Shown piece by piece: positions 59,256 to 64,000 of a DNA stretch of 64,000 nucleotides. The stretch spans positions 124,001-188,000 of the forward strand of contig JADJBU010000008.1 of NCBI GenBank assembly GCA_016703605.1. The letters run 5' to 3'. The first letter of the stretch is position 1. Each line of letters starts with the position of its first letter. The DNA comes from Candidatus Villigracilis adiacens (GTDB lineage: Bacteria > Chloroflexota > Anaerolineae > Anaerolineales > Villigracilaceae). Both the position numbers and the translations under genes were made by a program. Under the pieces are notes generated by a model, which was not told the DNA's origin, made no database searches, and saw only the letters and a program-made list of their open reading frames with translations.

Positions 59256-59729
59256 ATGAAAACCCAGCGTATATACATTGACACTTCTGTTATAGGCGGT
59301 TGTTTCGACGTCGAATTTGCCGAATGGTCAAATGGACTGATCGCAGATTTTCGCAACGGCATCTTTCAGCCATTGTTATCCGAGGTGATTTCCGCTGAAA
59401 TCGGAGATGCGCCTGAGAATGTGCAATCTGTCTATGCTGAGTTGATGACATTCAACGCGGAAGTTTTGACTGTCGAAGAAAACGCATTGGAGCTGGCGGA
59501 CGAGTATCAAAAACGCGGCATACTCTCGCCCAATTTCTACGATGACGGTTTGCACATTGCCCTTGCCACCGTAGCCCAAGCGGATTTGCTGGTAAGCTGG
59601 AATTTCAAACATATTGTCCACTTCGACAAAATCCGTTTGTTCAATGCAGTCAATATTGAGTTCGGTTACAAACCTTTACAGATATTCAGCCCGCGCGAGG
59701 TGACTACTTATGGACGCGAAGAAGATTAA
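59256..59729 (+). CDS. PIN-domain toxin
   Basis: 157 residues. The metal-binding acidic residues are in IYIDTSVIGGCF (first Asp) and YDDGLHIALATVAQADLLVSW (Asp and His-region), followed by NFKHIVH. PIN toxins are ribonucleases. The antitoxin-like gene at 59710 overlaps its end by 20 bases, toxin-first. Confidence 0.82.
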   Translation: MKTQRIYIDTSVIGGCFDVEFAEWSNGLIADFRNGIFQPLLSEVISAEIGDAPENVQSVYAELMTFNAEVLTVEENALELADEYQKRGILSPNFYDDGLHIALATVAQADLLVSWNFKHIVHFDKIRLFNAVNIEFGYKPLQIFSPREVTTYGREED

Positions 59730-59880
59730 CACAATCGAAATGACCCGCAAAATCCGCGATGAACATGCCAAAAAGTTGGCTGGTAAATCTCACGCGGAAC
59801 GGATTGCCTTTTACCGCGAACGCGCCAAGAAAATGGAAAAGAAAATTCCCGCCTTGCTCAAAGAGATTGAAAAGGCGTAA
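59710..59880 (+). CDS. Small antitoxin-like protein of the PIN pair
   Basis: 56 residues, charged and helical (MTRKIRDEHAKKLAGKSHAE then RIAFYRERAKKMEKK). It overlaps the PIN gene by 20 bases and so is translationally coupled. Short basic helical proteins beside PIN toxins of this type are usually antitoxins. No DNA-binding domain is obvious. Confidence 0.7.
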   Translation: MDAKKINTIEMTRKIRDEHAKKLAGKSHAERIAFYRERAKKMEKKIPALLKEIEKA

Positions 59881-59906
59881 TTTCTCCGCGCTAAAATGGG
59901 ACGGAT

Positions 59907-60029
59907 ATGACAGCAGATAAGCGCCCCCTCAAAGTATTTTTATGCCATGCCCACGCGGACCGTGACCCCGTCCGCGCACTGTACACCCACCTGACCAACG
60001 TCATGAGCCAAGTCCGTTTCTATCCGTGA
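59907..60029 (+). pseudogene. TIR 5'-end remnant D
   Basis: A 40-residue frame MTADKRPLKVFLCHAHADRD continuing PVRALYTHLTN, then unrelated residues and TGA. It ends five bases before the next TIR gene. Upstream AAATGGGACGGATATGAC matches remnant C. Confidence 0.75.
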
Positions 60030-60033
60030 ATCC

Positions 60034-61220
60034 GTGATGAAGTCCGCTGACCAAAAACGCCCCCTCAAAGTCTTTCTCTGCCACGCATCCACGGACAAGC
60101 CAAAGGTGCGTGAACTTTACCGTTACCTGAAAAGACGGGGAATTAATCCTTGGTTTGATGAGGAGCATTTAGTGGGTGGGCAGGACTGGCAAGTCGAAAT
60201 CCCAAAAGCCTTGGCAACCTCGGATGCCATCATCATTTGTTTGACCAAAAACTCAGTAGATAAAGAAGGCTACATCCAGAAGGAGATCAAATTCGCTTTG
60301 GATAAAGCCCTCGAAATGCCGGAGGGACGGATTTTCCTGATTCCCGTCAAGTTTGAGGAATGTGAAGTCCCATTTACGTTGAGCCGCTATCAATGGGTGG
60401 ATTTGACGGTTGAATCTGGCTATGCAAAGATGATGAAGCGCTTAAGTTCCGTGCCTCGCAGTTGGAACGGTCAACGGTTGAGATTCCCAAGAAAGATGTT
60501 GAAGAAGATGATCTTGCTCGTGAAAAGAAAGAACGAGAAACGGCGGAAAATGCTGAACGAGAACGAAAAGAAAAAGAATTGCGTGAAAAACAGATTCGAG
60601 AATTTAAGGAAAAAAACACTCGTAAGGCTGATACGAAAGAAGATTCTATTCCTGTAAAGCCAAAGGCAGGAGGTCAGATTGCCTATTGGTTTGGAGGTGT
60701 TGTTGTTCTTATTTTAGGAGTTGTTTTGTTTTCTTTGATGAATGCAAATTCGGAACCTCCTAATTCACTTGAAACATCTTTGCCAAGCCCCACTTCTACT
60801 TCAACTACTTTGCGGACATTTACTCCTACTGGCGCCATGATTACAACTCCTGTAATTGAAACGCAAACATCACTGCCTGTATCTAAATCTGAAAACATTG
60901 AAGATGGGATGTTGGTTTACAAAGCCAATATAGATAATAGTCTTCCTGAGATTTTTATCAACGACTTAAAGACGGGAAGACAAGTTCCAATAACAGATAA
61001 CCAAGGTTTCACTTTGCTTGACGAAAAAATATCTGACAATAACCAATTTTTAGCATTTTTGTTTAAGTTTGGTGAAGCAGATGAAACTAAATTGGCAGTA
61101 ATAGATTTAAATACTGATAAAGTCATTGAAGTCTCTAATGGTTTAATGATTGCGCAAACTGGAAGGTTTGATTGGTTGCCAGATAATACACTACTATATG
61201 ATAACTTGAGTTTAGAGTTC
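60034..61220 (+). pseudogene. TIR / coiled-coil / membrane / propeller protein, 5' part (frameshifted, IS-interrupted)
   Basis: Frame one (from 60034) encodes an intact TIR: KVFLCHASTDKPKV, NPWFDEEHLVGGQDWQVEI and YIQKEIKFAL with Glu84 at the catalytic site. One missing G near 60439 shifts to a frame that continues ALKFRASQLERSTVEIPKKD. That frame gives a Lys/Glu-rich coiled coil (to about 60640), a membrane segment (YWFGGVVVLILGVVLFSLM), a Ser/Thr/Pro linker and the start of a TolB-like propeller. It is cut by an insertion sequence at about 61220. Base composition is markedly AT-richer than the rest of the window. Confidence 0.78.
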
Positions 61221-62614
61221 GTCGGACATTAACAAAAATGGAACTTGCTGATAAAGTTTTGGTGTGAACAAAAAACCTCTCAGCGAGTTCCGAAAAGCAG
61301 TATACCAAAGTCTAAGAAGGCGAGCAGATATTTTGTTTGACCTGATTGACGCCCTGACGGTTGCCGGTCAGGTAAATTCACCGGTGAGCTTGAGCGAACA
61401 GAAGCCATTTCAGCGGAAGTTTTGCAGTGTGTATGATGGACTGGAAAACGGAGGAAATGGATATGGATGAACTTCTGTCGCTCTTGCCAGCTTGCACGCC
61501 GGAAGGCAGCGAAACGATGGTCGGGTACAAAGTGTATGCAGTGGACGCCACCGCCAATGAACACGAGCAGGCAGAAACTTTGCCGGATCGGAGTGTATTG
61601 AAATCGAGCAAGAAAGAGCCAATGCGCTATGGTCACAAGTATTCATGGTTGGTACGCCTGATCCATTTCGGCGGTTCCTGGGCGGCGCCAGTGGATATTG
61701 AAAGGATCAATACCGAAGCGACAGACACCAAAGTAGCGGCAGTACAAGTTCAGGAGTTGGATGTGCGCGATCCGGAAGAAAAAGTGATTGTGGCAGACAG
61801 TCGCTACGAAGAGCAACACTTTTTGGGCATTTTCGAGCATTTGAAGCATACCTTTGGATTGATCCGGCTGCACAGCAATCGTGTCTTGTACGAAGAGCCT
61901 CAAGAAAAACCAAAGGGGAGTCGTGGTGCGCCTCGTAAGCATGGGAAACCTTTCAAGTTGAATAGTAGCCATCGTGCTGAAGATCGAAGTGAGACCTTTC
62001 AACTTGGGAAACAAACTGTGCGGGTACGAGCCTGGTACAAACTACACTTCAAGAAACTGGCGACCTTGATCGGCACTCTGGTACAAGTGGAATTCCTGAA
62101 AGAAGATGGAACGCCACGCTATAAAAGACCGATGTGGTTATTCTGGACAGGACCGCAAAGCATTTCTCTTTCAGATCTGTGCCGTATGTATCTTTGGCGT
62201 TTTGCGATTGAGCACATGTTTCGGTTTCTGAAACAACACATGGGGCTCAACAGCAATCGGTCTCCGAGTCTGGTGAGCGCCCAGCAATGGATGTGGTTGT
62301 GCGCTTTGGCATATTGGCAATTGCTTCTCATGCGTGATGCGGTGCAGGAAGATTATCCAGCTTGGTATCCGCGCAGCAGACAACAGCGCGCCAAACTGAC
62401 CCCTTATCAAGTGCAACGCTCCGCTTTGGCATTTTGTTGGAGTTGGGTACACCCGCCTCCAAGCCCAGACCCGCAGGAAAAGGCAAAGGTAGGCAGATGA
62501 ATTATTGTCCACCGCCGCGTGTTCGTTATCCTGTGGTGTTCAAGCAAAAAAGCTCAGGTTTCGGCTTCTGCCAGTCCATAATTGGTATTTGCTTTTCAGT
62601 TTTTAATGTTCAGA
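61221..62614 (+). mobile_element. IS4-like insertion sequence
   Basis: About 1.39 kb between two halves of the TIR-propeller gene. Probable imperfect inverted ends are GGACATTAACAAAAATG on the left and, read inward on the other strand, TGAACATTAAAAACTG on the right. The exact borders and any target duplication are not certain by eye. It carries one transposase gene that is frameshifted. Confidence 0.75.
61264..62500 (+). pseudogene. IS4-type DDE transposase, one frameshift
   Basis: The N-terminal frame (61264-61470, FRKAVYQSLRRRADILFDLI and FQRKFCSVYDGLE) and the main frame (from about 61440, EMDMDELLSLLPACTPEG) join if one base is removed in AACGGAGGAAATGG. The main frame has catalytic aspartates in YAVDATAN and VIVADSRYE, and the C-terminal YLWRFAIEHMFRFLK fits the Y-(2)-R-(3)-E-(6)-K signature of IS4. 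The shift may be a mutation, a sequencing error or recoding. Confidence 0.82.
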
Positions 62615-63837
62615 TCAATCGCACAACTCTTGTGCGCCACTTTGCTACTCTAAACTCAAGTGATAATGATGACTCAAATAATATCGAAATTTATGCTCCG
62701 TCAGAGCAAAATGTAAAAATCGTTAGCTCTGGTTCTTGGTATTCTCTTTCGCCGGATCATTTGGATATATTTATTTACGACTCTCAATCCAAGACTATGT
62801 ATATTGGCGGGTTGAGCAATTTAGAGCTTTCGAGTTTTCCAATTGATTCTAATCCATCAAATGTTTTTTGGTCGCCTAAGGATAATCGTCTAGTCGTTGA
62901 GGCACCTTCTGGTGTCATTAAGTTGATTAATTATCTTGATTCTCAGTTGATAGATTTAGGAACGGGGAGTAATGTTATTTGGTCTCCAGATGGTGAAAAA
63001 ATAGCTTTAATTTCTGGCGAGTATTATAAGGATGAATTAATGGCGTTGCAGCTTTGGTCAAAAGATGGAGTAGCAGATGATAGTCTTAACGTTGAGAATG
63101 CAGTTATTGTAGATTTTTCTTGGGGTGCCAACTCATCGGACTTTGCTTATGTTGCTACATATAAAGAAGGAAAAAACTATAATAGCACAATGTATTTAGA
63201 TGGATATATTCTAGATAAACCATCTCAGATAGGAAGCGTGGCAATGTTGCCCGACGGAAATATTGCATATGGTGCTAATTATTATGATACCTTAATCGAT
63301 GTCGACAATAATTATAAAGAAACCTCATTGCCAAGCCCGTATTATTCACTACAATCAATTGCCTCCGACTTAGTTTTGTTAAGTTCCTATAGCGAGGAGT
63401 TCTTCTTAGTTGATAAGGATGGACTCCATGAGTTTCTATTTGGGAGTGATTATTGGTCTCTTAAGTGGCATTTTGTAAACAGTGATTTATGGCTATTCTC
63501 GGGTGAAGAAGCTTATGCCCCCTTGTTGGATGAGAAAAAGACATTTGATATTTCACAAAACTCAACAGTTATAGCTTGGACTCCAAACGGGTATTATCCA
63601 AATATAATGCTTTTACCAGAATATACGGCTCCAATAGTTGGTTCCATATTAGTTTGTACATGGAAACCTGAAAATGATAAAGAGATCTTTTTGCGACAGT
63701 GTGGTTGTGGTGAATTTGAATGCAATTGTAAGGATGATTACAGAGGGTTTTGGAAAGAAGATCGAATTTGGTCACGAGGTAGACCTGGTGTCGAACAATA
63801 CTTCACTCAATTAGGAGGGTCTTGTTCGGATCAGTAA
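62615..63837 (+). pseudogene. TIR / propeller protein, 3' part after the IS
   Basis: The frame after the insertion (QINRTTLVRHFATLNSSDND onward) continues the TolB-like propeller, with blades seen as YSLSPDHLDIFIYDSQSKTM, WSPKDNRLVVEA and WSPDGEKIALISG. It ends in a Cys-rich tail (LRQCGCGEFECNCKDD) unlike a standard propeller and possibly metal-binding or disulfide-linked. Apparent start codons upstream lie in IS sequence, so it is not an independent gene. Confidence 0.75.
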
Positions 63838-63869
63838 CTTTCGTATTGGTATTTTGCACTGGTCATATC

Positions 63870-63972
63870 CCTATGGAGAATGGATACTACCCATTCTCCA
63901 TCTTCCATTAACCATCAGTTATAATCCTCCCCGCAATCTAAACTGAATACTGACTACTGGACACTGAAAACT
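63870..63972. repeat. Palindrome and heptamer-like array before the last gene
   Basis: GGAGAATGG / CCATTCTCC (around 63875-63900) is followed by period-7 units GAATACT, GACTACT, GGACACT and GAAAACT running to ATG 63973. Confidence 0.7.
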
Positions 63973-64000
63973 ATGTCTTCTTTCCAAGAAATCATCCTCA
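63973..64000 (+). CDS. Partial start of a gene, possibly glycyl-tRNA synthetase alpha subunit
   Basis: Only MSSFQEIIL is visible before the right edge. The FQEIIL pattern is common at the start of GlyQ, but nine residues cannot prove it. A heptamer-like array abuts the ATG. Confidence 0.3.

Noticed and set aside
60034..60657. TIR gene read as a complete 207-residue protein
   Set aside because: After residue about 138 the frame becomes Lys/Arg-rich nonsense, while the neighbouring frame continues a coiled coil, membrane segment and linker; one indel explains both.
62362..63837. 491-codon frame taken as an independent gene
   Set aside because: Its first 80 codons lie within the insertion sequence; only the part after about 62615 is propeller sequence and it belongs to the interrupted gene.
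63870..63972. T-box leader before a possible glyQ
   Set aside because: No specifier loop or T-box sequence; the gap is a palindrome and heptamer-like repeats.

Overview
The window reads as a chromosomal segment of an uncultured Anaerolineae-type bacterium (phylum Chloroflexota). This is inferred from gene content and architecture: a DUF6391 protein, long GT-C membrane proteins, threonine/proline-linker surface proteins ending in C39 or TolB-like domains, membrane-anchored TIR proteins and a short EF-Ts. Base composition is moderately GC-rich. The last 4 kb is clearly AT-richer and looks acquired.

Layout. (1) 1-13.5 kb: a plus-strand surface-glycan block with a sulfotransferase (cut by the left edge), two family-2 glycosyltransferases, a CMP-sugar synthetase-like protein, a frameshifted D-2-hydroxyacid dehydrogenase, an SDR, a DUF115/MptE-like protein and three large GT-C-like membrane proteins. 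(2) 13.5-22.8 kb: housekeeping and small proteins, including an HExxH metalloprotein, holA, a DUF6391 protein, dus, msrA, a TPR membrane protein and clpC. (3) 22.8-34.3 kb: a complete aromatic amino-acid pathway. A minus-strand operon runs chorismate mutase - DAHP synthase - DAHP synthase - tyrA - aroA - aroE - aroC - aroKB fusion - aroQ. An aminotransferase and pheA converge on it from the other strand. (4) 34.3-40.1 kb: the conserved rpsB-tsf-pyrH-frr-uppS-cdsA cluster plus glpX. (5) 40.4-50.4 kb: a DMT transporter, an amphi-Trp protein, a MarR-controlled heterodimeric ABC exporter, ruvA, two secreted or anchored proteins and tRNA-Asn. (6) 50.4-57.8 kb: an isolated 38-codon mini-gene, a membrane TIR protein, an NshR/TsnR-like methyltransferase, an RluA-family synthase, a two-component system and a lytic transglycosylase. 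(7) 57.8-63.9 kb: a run of truncated TIR 5' ends alternating with toxin-antitoxin cassettes, then a TIR/coiled-coil/propeller gene broken by a frameshift and an insertion sequence. The right edge holds the first codons of what may be glyQ.

Two results stand out. First, the aromatic operon is preceded by a consensus promoter, a 25-residue leader peptide dense in Trp, Phe and Tyr codons, and a strong intrinsic terminator. This is the layout of a transcription attenuator sensing aromatic amino acids, and the leader mRNA may be leaderless. Second, the window is full of period-7 tandem arrays. They fill intergenic gaps, abut start codons, and also sit in frame inside conserved enzymes (AroC, AroE, AroA, TyrA, DAHP synthase, DUF115). 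As a result unrelated proteins share peptides such as QLPIT/S and NLQxSTF. Several coding arrays can be delimited as 21, 42 or 63 nt, which keeps the reading frame. A separate 24-bp element is inserted at two sites for which empty sites exist elsewhere in this window.

All assignments are made by eye from sequence. Functions are family-level unless a diagnostic motif is cited.
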